Source: Penium margaritaceum (taxonomy: Eukaryota > Streptophyta > Zygnematophyceae > Desmidiales > Peniaceae). Taken from it: a stretch of DNA of 64,000 nt. Made by a program: the position numbers and the translations under genes. The notes under the pieces were generated by a model. The model was not told the DNA's origin. It saw only the letters and a list, made by a program, of their open reading frames with translations, and searched no databases. This document shows, piece after piece, positions 1 through 10,220 of the stretch; positions within the stretch are counted from its first letter, which is position 1; every line of letters starts with the position of its first letter. The stretch spans positions 42,005-106,004 of the forward strand of contig SZWC01008677.1 in assembly GCA_023375785.1 (NCBI GenBank), written 5' to 3'.

Positions 1-33
<33 letters not shown>
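1..33. repeat. (GA)n microsatellite
   Basis: A pure GA dinucleotide run opens the window and abuts the first visible base of the Copia A 5' LTR. The first three bases of that LTR, known from its 3' partner, are absent here, so the microsatellite has replaced the extreme LTR end. The run may continue upstream of the window. Confidence 0.95.
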
Positions 34-36
<3 letters not shown>

Positions 37-85
37 TTTTTGCGCTCATTGTGCTCTGTTGTGTCCTCCCGGCTTGTGTACATCG

Positions 86-673
86 TGTTGGTTATTGTCA
101 CAAACACACGCAAGTGCCCTCTTGTCTCCATTCATACACACACCTCACCACTTCAGGTGATTGATCTGGATTAAGGCTCCCTGGTGCAAGACTGTGGTGC
201 AGCATGAAGAACACAGAGGATGTGCCTCCCTCAAGCTGCCAAGTTGTGGCTTCAGCACCAGTCTTGTCACATGCCTTAGTTTAGCAATACACTCATATAC
301 TAAAAGGGGATACAACTTGTGGGAATGCATGCTTGTTAGTTGATTGCATGCTTGCATGTTCCTAGAGTGGTGAACCGGGTTGCTGATCGCTCGGGACCAC
401 ACGTCTGGCTTGTGCCGACGTGTGAGAAACCGCCTGGAGCTCGCTCGCTCCAGGGTCGGGTTCGATCCCTGGGTGGCGTCCGGGCCCCACAACGATTGTC
501 TCGCGTGGGTGGCCCGGTCAACCGGCTCTCACCACCTCGCTCACACTCACTCTCGCTTGTCAAGCTGTGACTTACTACTACACTTTCTAAGTGATGAGCA
601 TTCCCCGATCCATGGCGTATGTTGTTGCTCGTCACCTGCTTTCTTGCTAGCCCAGCAACTACGCTTACCTACA
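86..673 (+). mobile_element. Solo LTR of the Copia B family inside the Copia A 5' LTR
   Basis: A 588-bp sequence starts TGTTGG and ends CTACA, flanked by the 5-bp duplication CATCG (81-85 and 674-678). The uninterrupted site is seen in the Copia A 3' LTR near 9445. It is clearly homologous to the 3' LTR of Copia B (15445-16054), including the segment around 380-540. A lone LTR with a target duplication is the usual product of recombination between the two LTRs of an inserted element. It is younger than Copia A. Confidence 0.93.
368..469 (+). other. tRNA-like module (A box / B box) in the solo LTR
   Basis: TGGTGAACCGG at 368-378 fits the RNA polymerase III A-box consensus TRGYNNANNNG. GGTTCGATCCC at 459-469 fits the B-box consensus GGTTCGANNCC exactly and sits in a T-arm-like hairpin (CAGGG...CCCTG). 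The spacing of about 80 bp is longer than in most tRNAs. The related LTR at 15445-16054 keeps both boxes, with one change in the B box. That this promotes transcription is inference; a tRNA-derived SINE captured by the LTR is another reading. Confidence 0.5.
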
Positions 674-1451
674 CATCGGCGTGCAGATGACTGACGGCGA
701 GACTCGACGCCTATGGAGTGTCGTCCGGTGGAGCCGACGCACGCTGAGGTCGTCTCGCAGTTTGCTGGAGCCTCCTCTCTCCGGCGACGTGTTCAGCTCC
801 ATAGGCAGGCCTCCTCGGCGGTCGCACTGCCGGCAGTCACTGCCACCGCAGTCGCTGTCTGCATGCGTCCAGCGCGTACTGTCGTGCCTGCGTCGTCATG
901 CACTGCCTAGGGTCCCAGTTGCATGTTGCATGGCCCTGTTTGGCAACATAAACCATCGTGGGCACTACCTGGGTTCAGGCTGCCATAACTCCTCGCCACT
1001 ATTTTTCTAGCAGATTCTGACCGCACGGCTGCGTTCGCAGCGTCGGTATTATGGTATGGTCCAGTTTTCAGGCAAAACGGACGACGCCCGGGTTTTGGAC
1101 TGTCGGCTGTCAGGCAGGCCTCACCGAGAAATCCTTCCAGCCTGAACTGAGCTATTTTCTGATTGGCTGATGAACTGAGTAACAAGCTCTACAGAGCTGG
1201 GGGGGGGGCTAGAACTTGGAGGGGTCCCCCATTGCTGTTTATTCTTCATTCCTAATCAGTCATTATCAGTTTTCAGCTGCTTTCTGGCGCTAACTCTGGC
1301 GCGCGCGTTTCTGAGCAACAAAACCCAGAGCTTCCAGACTTAGACTCTAGAGCAGCAGACTGAGGGGGCAGCTGACTTAAGCAATGGGCGTGGAAGCCCG
1401 CACGCTGCATCAACAACGCTGCTGCCCCAACCTGCTGCATAGTTTCCTTTT

Positions 1452-1463
1452 TGGTATCAGAGC
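1452..1463 (+). promoter_or_regulatory. Primer-binding site of Copia A (tRNA-iMet 3' end)
   Basis: TGGTATCAGAGC is the exact complement of the 3' end of plant initiator tRNA-Met (GCTCTGATACCA), the usual minus-strand primer of plant Copia elements. It lies about a dozen bases after the LTR end. The same motif recurs at 10221-10232 after the 3' LTR. Confidence 0.95.
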
Positions 1464-2398
1464 CAGAGCGTAGCAGCAGCAGTAGAAGACTGGCGAACAG
1501 GTGCCGGACAACGCCAGCGGACCCCCATACGCGCCAGTGAAGGGGAAATGCTGCCGGATTTTTTCCGACAGCATTGACCCTCCTGGTGGCGGCGTCAGAT
1601 TTTTTCCCACGGCCACTGGGCCAGGGGAAATGCTGCCGAAATTTTTTCGGCAGCACTGACCCCCACGCGTGACGCGAGTAGGTGAGCGGCAGGCGGCGTC
1701 TGATGACTGTGGGCGACGACGCACGCGGCAACGTCACCCAGGTGCAGTGACTGGCACCACCAGCAGCAGCAGGTTGAAGCAGCAGCTCGTAGCAGCCCGC
1801 AGCAGCAGCAGCTCGGAGCAGCAGAAGCAGCAGCTCGCAACAGCAGCAGCAGCAGCGTGCAGCAGCAGTAGTAGCCCGCAGCAGCAGCCGGCTGCAGCAG
1901 CCCGCAGCAGCAGCAGGCAGCAGCCACAGCACGCAGCAGCTGCAGTAGCGTGCAGCAGCAGCAGCGGGCTGCTGCAGCGAGCTGCAGCAGCTGCAGCGAG
2001 CAGTAGCTGCCAGCCGCGACTGCTGCTGCCCGCTGCTCGCAGCGAGCGAGCAGCGAGCAGCAGCCCGCTGCTGCCAGTGAGCAGCAACTCGCTGTTGCTG
2101 GGCGAACAGCAGCCCGCTGCTCGCAGCAGACAGCGGGCTGCTGCCCGCTGTGACAAGGAAAAAAAAACAAAAAAAAAGAGAACAAAAAAAATTCCCCCAC
2201 CCCCGCAGCTCGCTACAGTAGCCTGCAGCTGCAGCGAGCAGCTGCTGCAGCACGCAGTAGCTGCAGCAGCACTCAGCTGCAGCAGCGAGCTGCAGCAGCT
2301 CGTTGCTGCAGCAGTAGCAGCCACAGCAACTGCTATAGCTTGCAGCACGAGCAGCAGCAGCTGCAGCACCCACAGCAACAACAGCAGTAGCAGCAGCA

Positions 2399-2429
<31 letters not shown>

Positions 2430-3450
2430 ACAAGAGCTGCAGCAGCAGCAGCAGTAGCAACTGCAGTAGCAGTAGCAGTAGCAACAGTAGCAGCATCAGC
2501 ACCAACAGCAGCAGCGGCGGCCCCAACATTCGCCGCTGCTGACGTCAGCACCCCTCTGCTGATGTCACTGTTGACGTTACTGCTGACGTCACTGCTGACA
2601 TCATCAACAAAAAAAAGAGGAGGGTGAAAGGGGAAAAGGGGAAGGCCAGAGGAGTAGGTAGACTTCCCACTCCCCCAACCTCCTGCTGAAGCAGCAACAC
2701 AAGGACAAAAAAAAACACAGACACCAAGGCAAGGCTGATAGTCCTGGCGAGGGGGAGTCCTCCTCTGATGGGGGGACCCCTACCCCTCCTTTCTTGCAGC
2801 GATTGCTGTAGCACCAGCAGCAGCAGCAGCACCCGCCGCCGCTGCAGCAGCAGCACCCGCCGCCGCTGCAGCAGCAGCAGCCGCCGCCGCCACAGGACCA
2901 GCAGCTGCCACCGCCGTCGCAGCAGGACCAACCGGCGCCGCCACGGTGGCTGCTGCTGCAGCAGCAGCCACCGCCCCTACAGCAGCAGCCGTCGCCGCTG
3001 TAGCAGCAGCCGTCACCCATACAGTAGCAGCCACTGCCGTTGCAACAGCAGCAGCTGCTGCCTCTACAGCAGCAGCTGCTGCCTCTACAGCAGCAGCCAC
3101 CACCGCCGCTGCAACAGCAGCCGCCGTCCATACAGCAGCAGCCACCGCCGCTGCAGCAGCAGCCGCCGCCGCCTCTATAGCAGCAGCCGCCACCGCTGCA
3201 GCAGCAGCAGCCGCCGCCCATACAGCAGCAACCACCGCCTCTGCAGCAGCAGCAGCCGCTGCCCCTACAGCAGCTGCAGCAGCAGCAGCAGCAGCAGCCC
3301 ACTGGTAACGTTGGCGGCACCCCTGACCCACTTGCTGCTCTTCAGCATCAACTCGCCGCCTTGACACAGTAGCTTGCGACGCTACAGCCAGTTGCCTCCC
3401 AAACCGCCACCAGCGCGCTGCCGTCGTTCATCCCTCCAGGACACGCTAGC
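1464..3450 (+). repeat. CAG/GCA-rich leader of Copia A
   Basis: About 2 kb between primer site and gag is dominated by imperfect GCA, GCC and CAG triplets, with one purine/A-rich interruption near 2150-2205. Because of the triplet bias most frames stay open on both strands and give artificial poly-Gln, poly-Ala, poly-Ser, poly-Leu or poly-Cys translations, none of which I take as a gene. The first ~900 bp are repeated after the 3' LTR (10233-11157). Near 1545-1665 there are short inverted repeats around the motifs TGCTGCCG and TTTTTTC. Gag may start anywhere in the last few hundred bases. Confidence 0.8.
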
Positions 3451-3456
3451 CCTGCG

Positions 3457-5200
3457 GTGTCCGCCGCCACATACTACTTAGTACAACAGCAGACTCAGCG
3501 CCAACGGCAGATAGTGACCTCCGTCCTTGGCCCCACTCTGGGTGCCGGCCGTAGGCAGAAGGACTTTGAGACGCCGCCATCCCCGCTTCAGGCAGGCGAG
3601 CAGTTCCGGAGCTGGGAGCTCAGCTTCCGGATCTGGGCGCAGGGTGAGGGTCTGTGGGCCTACTACACCCTCCCTTACAACTCCACCCAGGCCGACCAGC
3701 TATATGACGCTGGTCGCGCCGTCCGCGCCCTTGTACCAGTCGCCCCTCCAGCTTCCCGCCTTGCCCTGGAGCCCTTCCTCGGCGACTTCACCGCCGGCGC
3801 CATCCAAAACCCGGCAGCCGCCTGGCACGTCCTCAACAGACCCCATCGCCTGTCCAGCGACGCTGAGATCAGCCGTCTGCTCCGGCAGTTCAACTCCCTC
3901 CACATGGGGGAGGCCGAGACGGTCACTGCCTACTGGCAGCGAGCGGAGGACATCCTCCGTCGACTCGGCAAGTCGGCTCCACCCCCTCTGTCCGCGCTCC
4001 TCACCATCAAGCGCGGCGCCACCAGCGCATACGCNTGTGGGCCTACTACACCCTCCCTTACGACTCCACCCAGGCCGACCAGCTATATGACGCTGGTCGC
4101 GCCGTCCGCGCCCTTGTACCAGTCGCCCCTCCAGCTTCCCGCCTTGCCCTGGAGCCCTTCCTCGGCGACTTCACCGCCGGCGCCATCCCAGACCCGGCAG
4201 CCGCCTGGCACGTCCTCACCAGACCCCATCGCCTGTCCAGCGACGCTGAGATCAGCCGTCTGCTCTGGGAGTTCAACTCCCTCCACATGAGGGAGGCCGA
4301 GACGGTCACTGCCTACTGGCAGCGAGCGGAGGACATCCTCCGTCGACTCGGCAAGTCGGCTCCACCCCCTCTGTCCGCGCTCCTCACCATCAAGCGCGGC
4401 GCCACCAGCGCATACGCTGATGTCTTCGTACACTATCCTCAGGACGTCCTCACCACCATGGAGGCCCAGGGCACTCTCATGCCCTGGGCATACGAGCTCT
4501 TCCTCCGCATTGAGGAAGCTCGCCAAGAGTCCCAGCTCCATCGCGCAGAGGACCTTGCATCCCCTGCCGTCGCCACCCCTGTCGTTGCCTCCGTGGTCGT
4601 TGCCTCCCCCGTCGCAGCTACCTCATCGCCCTCAGGGAAGAAGAAGAAAAGCCGGAAGAAGAAGGGCAAGGGTCCATCGCAACAGCAGCAGCAGCAGTCA
4701 TCGACCGGTCCCAGCGGTAGTGGCTCGGTCTGCCACAACTGTGGCCAGCCTGGGCACGGGTGGTACACGTGCCCTCTCCAGACGGACGATGCCCGCGTCA
4801 TCGCCACCATACGACGCCAACGGGAGCACCGCATCGCCTCTGCCGCCGTCGCTGCTGCTGGTCCTACCACTCCGACCTCGTCCAGCACCGCTCCCACTCC
4901 GACGACTCCACCTGTCCTGCAGCTACCCGCGCCGCAGCAGTACTACCCGCAGCAGTACTACCCTCAGCCGTTGGCACCTCCGCTTCCTTCTTCGGCTCAG
5001 TCACCCTACTACCCGGGCTCCGGCGCCGTCACTCCGCATCCTGTCTACACTCCTGGGCCGTCATCCCGCGAGCGTCAGCTGGAGCAGTTCATCGCGCTCC
5101 AGCTTGGCCTCCCTCGCCCTCCTCCCCAGGGAAGTGCGAGTTGCGTCACCTCCTCCCCTCCAGCCCATCCTTGCATGACTAAGACTGAGCTGCGGTCGTG
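3457..5200 (+). mobile_element. gag region of Copia A
   Basis: The translated region carries a Copia gag core (KDFETPP, SWELSFRIW, and a segment near AEISRLLRQFNSL followed by AYWQRAEDILR). A basic Lys/Arg/Ser stretch follows, then a zinc knuckle at 4731-4772 of form CX2CX4HX4C (CHNCGQPGHGWYTC). This is the nucleocapsid-like RNA-packaging part. A Pro-rich tail leads to the protease. A 382-bp stretch is present twice around the N at 4035 (see separate entry). Belongs to a broken element. Confidence 0.88.
3653..4417. other. Single-N contig join with duplicated flank
   Basis: Bases 3653-4034 and 4036-4417 are near-identical 382-bp copies separated by one N at 4035, differing at only a few sites. 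The likeliest explanation is two overlapping contig ends (or two alleles) scaffolded without merging, not a biological tandem duplication. Confidence 0.85.
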
Positions 5201-5369
5201 TCCAGTTTCCTCGTCTGTCTCGTCGTCTCCCATGATCTCATCCACCCCACTCCTTGACGACATTGCATGGCTTGACGACTGGCACTCGCGTTTCGCGCCC
5301 CCGTCCACCGTGTCCGCGTCCCTCGTGTGTTGCCATGTGACCGTGACTGATCTGGCGACCCCTGTCCAG

Positions 5370-6500
5370 GACCCTGCTGAGACCTGGATCATCGACTCCG
5401 GGGCCACGCATCACATGACGGCCTCTCGCAAGGCCTTCAGTATGCTCGGTCCCTTCGGCGATGTCTCCGGGGTTCGGACGGGCTCCGGACAGGTGTTGCC
5501 GGTCCGTGGGGTAGGCGTTGTTCGTTTCCGTGGTCCGGCCGGTGACGTCTTTTTGACCGATGTTCTCTTCGTCCCTGGTCTCGAGCTCAGCCTCCTGTCC
5601 GTGACTGTCCTTGACCGCATGAGCATGGACGATGTGCACTCACGTGGTGTCGGCACTGTGTCGTTGCGTCCGTCGGGTCTTGTCGTACTGCACGCCACCG
5701 CCTGTGGCAACTTGTGGCACGTTCCCCGCCTCGCTTCTTCCCCTCCCGTCTCCTCCCCGTCGGCTGCGACTGGTCATGTGTTCGTCACCAGCACGCTTTC
5801 TCCTCAGCACACCCGCCTCTTGCACCGCCGCCTTTGCCACATCCACTCTGCCGCAGTAGAGAGCATGCTCCGCACCCAGCCGGCCAAGGGCCTTGATCCG
5901 GAGACCTTCCCTCTCCCATGCCCCACTGAGTGTATTGACTGCGCTCAGGGAAAGATGCACCGGTCTACGTACCCCCTCTCTTCCTCACAGGCGTCCGCCC
6001 CCCTTGACCTTGTCCACTCGGACGTCATGGGCCCTCTCCCCACCGAGTCCGTCGGTGAGCATGGCCGCTATGTCCTCACTCTGACGGACGACTACTCTCG
6101 CTACCGTTGGGTCTTCTGCCTTCGGCAGAAGAGCGATGTCGCCCGAACCATTCAGGACTGGCTTTTCCTCGCGGAGCGCGAGTGTGGCCACCCCCTACGG
6201 CGCTTTCGCTCCGATCGCGGTGGCGAGTACCTGGGTGAGGCCACGACCTTTCTCGCCTCCCGCGGTATCCGCCATGAGACGTCTGCGCCCTACACACCCG
6301 CCCAAAACGGCGTCTCCGAGCGATGGAACCGCACCATGGCCGACGCCGTCCGCACCATGCGGGTCGAGTCCGGTCTCTCCGATGGCTTCTACTTTGAGGC
6401 CATGGCCTACATGACCTGGGTCTGGAACAGGGTTCCCATGGTCCCCTTCCCCGCCAGTTCACGCCCTATCAGCACTGGTGCGGTCGGCGTGCTGACCTCC
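5370..6500 (+). mobile_element. Protease and integrase region of Copia A
   Basis: The aspartic protease is marked by WIIDSGATHHM near 5385-5420 (catalytic D-S-G-A). The GAG-pre-integrase zinc-binding part follows near 5810-5960 (HRRLCHIH, then a CIDCAQGK motif). The integrase core runs from DLVHSDVMGPL near 6005, through RSDRGGEYLG near 6210, to YTPAQNGVSERWNR near 6290, supplying the D, D and E of the catalytic triad. It processes the element's own polyprotein and inserts its cDNA. Confidence 0.92.
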
Positions 6501-6844
6501 GCCCGGCTCGCGTCTGGGGCTGAGTAGCCGTTGTGTGGCTGCCCGCTCCACAGCAGGGTGGCAAGCTTGCCCCCCGCGGACGCCCCTGCACCTTTCTCGG
6601 TGTGTCTCGTCAGTCCAAGGCCTGGCGCTTCTGGGACCCATCCCGACACTGCATCGTCAAGTCCCGCGATGCCCTCTTTTTCGAGGACCTGTTTCCCCGC
6701 GACCTCATCCGCTCCGGCTCGTCTGTGTCCCTCCCGTCGCGTGGAGGAGTGGTGAGTCCGTCCTCCGTCCTGTCGCTTCCGGGTGACACATCACTCCGTC
6801 CCTCTGAGCCGATAGCCCCGGTCACGGCCGCTGGCCCCTCCGAG

Positions 6845-7384
6845 CCAGCTGACCCAGTCGCGTCTACTAGCTCCCCCGGGCCGGCAGCCCCAGTCGCGTC
6901 CGCCGGCTCCTCCGGGCCGGCAACCCCAGTCGCGTCTACTGGCCCTTTCGGGCCGGCAGCCCCAGTCGCGTCCGCCGGCTCCTCCGGACCGGCAATCCCA
7001 GTCGCGTCTACTGGCCCCTCCGAGCCGGCAGCCCCAGTCACGTCCGCCGGCTCCTCCGGGCCGGCAACCCCAGTCGCATCTACTGGCCCCTCCAGGCCGG
7101 CAGCCCCAGTCGCGTCTGCTGGTCCCTCCGGGCCGGCAGCCCCAGTCGCGTCCGCTGGTCCCTCCGGGCCGGTAGCCCCAGTCACTTCCGATGGCCCCCC
7201 AGGGCCGACGTCTCCAGTCGCGTCCGCTGGCCCCTCCGGGCCAGCAGCCCCAGACGCGTCCACTCGCCCCTCTGGGCCGGCAGCCCCAGCTGCGTCCGCT
7301 TGCCCCTCTGGCCCAGCAGCGCCTGTTGCGTCTACTGGCTCCTCCGGACCAGTAGCACCGTCCGCCTCCGTCGGCCCGTCGGAC
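6845..7384 (+). repeat. 36-bp coding minisatellite in the integrase-RT linker
   Basis: Fifteen tandem units of 36 bp encode a 12-residue repeat close to PAAPVASAGPSG. In the first half two unit types alternate (one ending AGSSG, one ending TGP plus two variable residues), giving a 72-bp higher-order period. Later units are more uniform. The segment links integrase and reverse transcriptase, a region that is variable and poorly structured in Copia polyproteins. Confidence 0.92.
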
Positions 7385-7779
7385 TCAGCACCATCTTCTG
7401 CCCGACCGCGCTACACACGTGGCCCAGGCGGCAGCATCCGACCTTGGCCAACAGTGAGTGCGCAGACTGTCGCTCCCCGTTCCGTGGCGCCTCGACCCCC
7501 TATGGCTCAACGTGTCTCCTCCACTCCCACGGTCGTGAGTGGGGACCCTGGCACAAAGGCTCTCGGCCTAACCACTTCTGCCATTATCGCAGACCTTCAC
7601 CCGGGCTCTGCATTGGGGTACGCCATGCTTCATCACGAGCATCGGCATGCTGTTGTGGTCGCACTCGCACGCATCCCACCTGCCAGTCCGGTCACATGCC
7701 CTCTCAGTCCGGTCCACAGCGCGCCCAGAGGACCCTTCTACCCTACGCGAGGCTCGATCCTCCCCTGAGGCCACACATT

Positions 7780-9285
7780 GGGATGCTGCCTGTGCCGAGG
7801 AGCTCGCCGCTATCAGACAGTACCACGTGTATGACCTCGTCGACCTCCCTCTAGGTCGGAAGGCCATCGGTGCCAAGTGGGTCTTTCGGCGTAAGTGGAA
7901 GCCTGACGGATCCTTGGACAAGTACAAGGCCCGTCTCACGGCAAAGGGGTTTGCTCAGGTCCCTGGGATCGACTACGACCAGATCTTCGCCCCAGTTGGC
8001 CGGTTCTCCACTAGCCGGGCATTGTTCAGCCTGGTTGCCCAGCACGGGTGGGAGCTGCATCAGATGGACGTGAGCAACACATTCCTCCATGGCTCACTGG
8101 AGGGTGAGGAGCTCTACATGATGCAGTCCCCAGGCTTCGACGATGGCACTGGGAGAGTTTGGCGGCTGCGGAAGGCCCTCTATGGTCTGAAGCAGTCGCC
8201 TTGGTGCTGAACCAGGAGATCAGTAGTACGCTTCTCCGTGGCGGCCTCCAGCGCAGCACCGCTGACCCCGCACTGTTCATCAGCCCGCGAGGTCAGACCT
8301 TCGCCGCGGTCCTGGTCTACGTCGATGATCTCCTCATTGCGTCACCAGACGCGACAACCATCCAGCACGTCAAGGACCTACTACACGCTGCCTACCAGAT
8401 GAAGGATCTCGGTTCTACCCGAGTCTTCCTGGGCATGGAGCTCGAGCATGATCGATCTCAAGGCGTCCTGCATGTCCACCAGGCTACCTATGTGCAGACC
8501 CTGTCAGCTCGCTTCGCCGAGGGCTTGCCCCTCGTGCTCAGCGCTTCCTCACCCATGTCACCCGATGGCCAGGTGAAGTTGAAGAGTCATGACCCAGCTG
8601 TTGTGGGAGAGCCAGTTGATGTGACCACGTATCTGCGGGTCATCGGGTCACTGATGTTCTTGGCGACGACGACGCGTCCAGACATCGCATTCGCCGTTAA
8701 CCTCCTGGCCCAGTTTTCTCAGGAGCCGCGTCACCTCCACTTTGAGGCCGCGATCCGAGTACTGCGCTATGTCGTCTCGACCCCTCAGCGAGGCCTCATG
8801 TTCCGCCGTCAGCCGTCCGTCGTTGTAGTGGGTTACACCGACAGCGACTGGGCCGACAGTCCAGACGGTAAGAGTCGCACTGGTTGGATCTTTCTGGTCG
8901 GGGGCACAGCTGTGTCCTGGCGCAGTGGCAAGCAGGGGTGCATTGCACGCAACACTGCTGAGGCTGAGTACGTGGCCCTTGGCTCAGGCGCGTGTGAGAG
9001 CGTGTGGTTGCATCGTCTGTTGTCCGAGTAGCGTCAGTCTGTCGCATCCATCACCTTGCATTGTGACAATGAGAGTGCCATGGCCATTGTAGACAATGAC
9101 GGTGTGCATCACACTCGCACAAAGCACATCAATGTTGAGTATCACTATGTGCGTTCTTTGTTGCACGACGGCACCATCAACATCGTGTGGGTTGAGACAA
9201 CACGGCAGCTGGCTGACTTCTTGACCAAGGCACTGAAGCGGGACTCGTTTAAGAAGGTTGTGAGTTCAGTCGGTGTGCGTCCGTG
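7780..9285 (+). mobile_element. Reverse transcriptase and RNase H region of Copia A
   Basis: The Copia RT begins near 7790 (EELAAIRQYHVYDLVDLP), then GAKWVFRRKWKPDG, KARLTAKGFAQ, the catalytic VYVDDLLIA near 8318-8344 and KDLGSTRVFLGMEL. RNase H follows with YTDSDWADS near 8835, SGKQGCIARNTAEAEY near 8925 and TKHINVEYHYVR near 9120, ending just before 9286. Together these copy the RNA genome into cDNA. Part of a broken element. Confidence 0.92.
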
Positions 9286-9381
9286 ACTTGCTTTCTTTGT
9301 CTCTACCTGCACTTGTGCATGTCCTGGGGGAGTCCGTGTGTTTACAGTGTCTCTGCCCGCCCATGTGCACTACGCCTGTGA

Positions 9382-9393
9382 GTCATGGGGGAG
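9382..9393 (+). promoter_or_regulatory. Polypurine tract of Copia A
   Basis: A purine-rich run (TGGGGGAG with flanking bases) directly precedes TGTTGG of the 3' LTR. This is the expected position of the plus-strand primer. Confidence 0.8.
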
Positions 9394-10208
9394 TGTTGGT
9401 TTTTGCGCTCATTGTGCTCTGTTGTGTCCTCCCAACTTGTGTACATCGGCGTGTAGATGACTGACGGCGAGACTCGACGCCGATGGAGTGTCTTCCGGTG
9501 GAGCCGACGCACGCTGAGGTCGTCTCGCAGTTCGCTGGAGCCTCCTCTCTCCGGCGACGTGTTCAGCTCCATCGGCAGGCCTCCTCGGCGGTCGCACTGC
9601 CGGCAGTCACTGCCACCGCAGTCGCTGTCTGCATGCGTCCAGCGCGTACTGTCGTGCCTGTGTCGTCATGCACTGCCTAGGGTCCCAGTTGCATGTTGCA
9701 TGGCCCTGTTTGGCAGCATAAACCATCGTGGGCACTACCTGGGTTCAGGCTGCCATAACTCCTCGCCACTATTTTTCTAGCAGATTCTGACCGCACGGCT
9801 GCGTTCGCAGCGTCGGTATTATGGTATGGTCCAGTTTTCAGGCAAAATGGACGATGCCCGGTATTTGGGCTGTCGGCTGTCTGGCAGGCCTCACCGAGAA
9901 AACCTGCCAGCCTGAACTGAGCTATTTTCTGATTGGCTGATGAACTGAGTAACAAGCTCTACAGAGCTGGGGGGGGGCTAGAACTTGGAGGGGTCCCCCA
10001 TTGCTGTTTATTCTTCATTCCTAATCAGTCACTATCAGTTTTCAGCTGCTTTCTGGCGCTAACTCTGGCGCGCGCGTTTCTGAGCAACAAAACCCAGAGC
10101 TTCCAGACTTAGACTCTAGAGCAGCAGACTGAGGGGGCAGCTGACTTAAGCAACGAGCGTGGAAGCTCGCACACTGCATCAACAACGCTGCTGCCCCAAC
10201 CTGTTGCA
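9394..10208 (+). repeat. 3' LTR of Copia A
   Basis: Begins TGTTGG and ends TTGCA about a dozen bases before a second primer-binding site. Near 97% identical to the 5' LTR by hand count, with differences scattered and mostly transitions. Confidence 0.9.
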
Positions 10209-10220
10209 TAGTTTCCTTTT

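Larger units (their letters stand above)
34..1439 (+). repeat. 5' LTR of Copia A, carrying a nested solo LTR
   Basis: Aligns base for base with the 3' LTR at 9394-10208 once the 588-bp insertion at 86-673 and one copy of its 5-bp target duplication are set aside. The right end (CA at 1438-1439) is chosen as the last CA before the primer-binding site, so it may be off by a few bases. The left end lacks the initial TGT because a GA microsatellite abuts it. Confidence 0.88.
34..10208 (+). mobile_element. Copia retrotransposon A, nearly complete
   Basis: Ty1/Copia element in the order 5' LTR (34-1439, interrupted), primer-binding site (1452-1463), long CAG-rich leader, gag, protease, integrase, reverse transcriptase, RNase H, polypurine tract and 3' LTR (9394-10208). 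Integrase lies before RT, which defines Copia. A hand count gives about two dozen differences over roughly 815 aligned LTR bases, near 97% identity, so insertion is geologically recent (order of one to a few million years at plant-like rates; the rate here is unknown). The coding region is visibly GC-rich compared with the other elements. It is broken, with about five interruptions, besides one apparent assembly duplication at the single N. Confidence 0.93.

Noticed and set aside
368-469. A functional tRNA gene in the B-family LTR
   Set aside because: A and B boxes fit, but the spacing is long, no acceptor stem closes and no anticodon arm is clear; recorded only as a tRNA-like module.
2604-3320. 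Cys/Gly-rich frame resembling a metallothionein or keratin-associated protein
   Set aside because: Pure reverse-strand reading of GCC/GCA triplets; no conserved Cys pattern beyond the repeat itself.
1273-3367. Several long overlapping open frames on both strands rich in Leu, Cys, Ala, Ser or Gln
   Set aside because: They are read from CAG/GCA triplet repeats of the Copia A leader, which keep most frames open. No domain, and the same happens in the partial copy at 10364-11157.
6845-7384. Regular repeats as a CRISPR array
   Set aside because: Units are directly adjacent, in frame with a Copia polyprotein and without spacers; this is a coding minisatellite.
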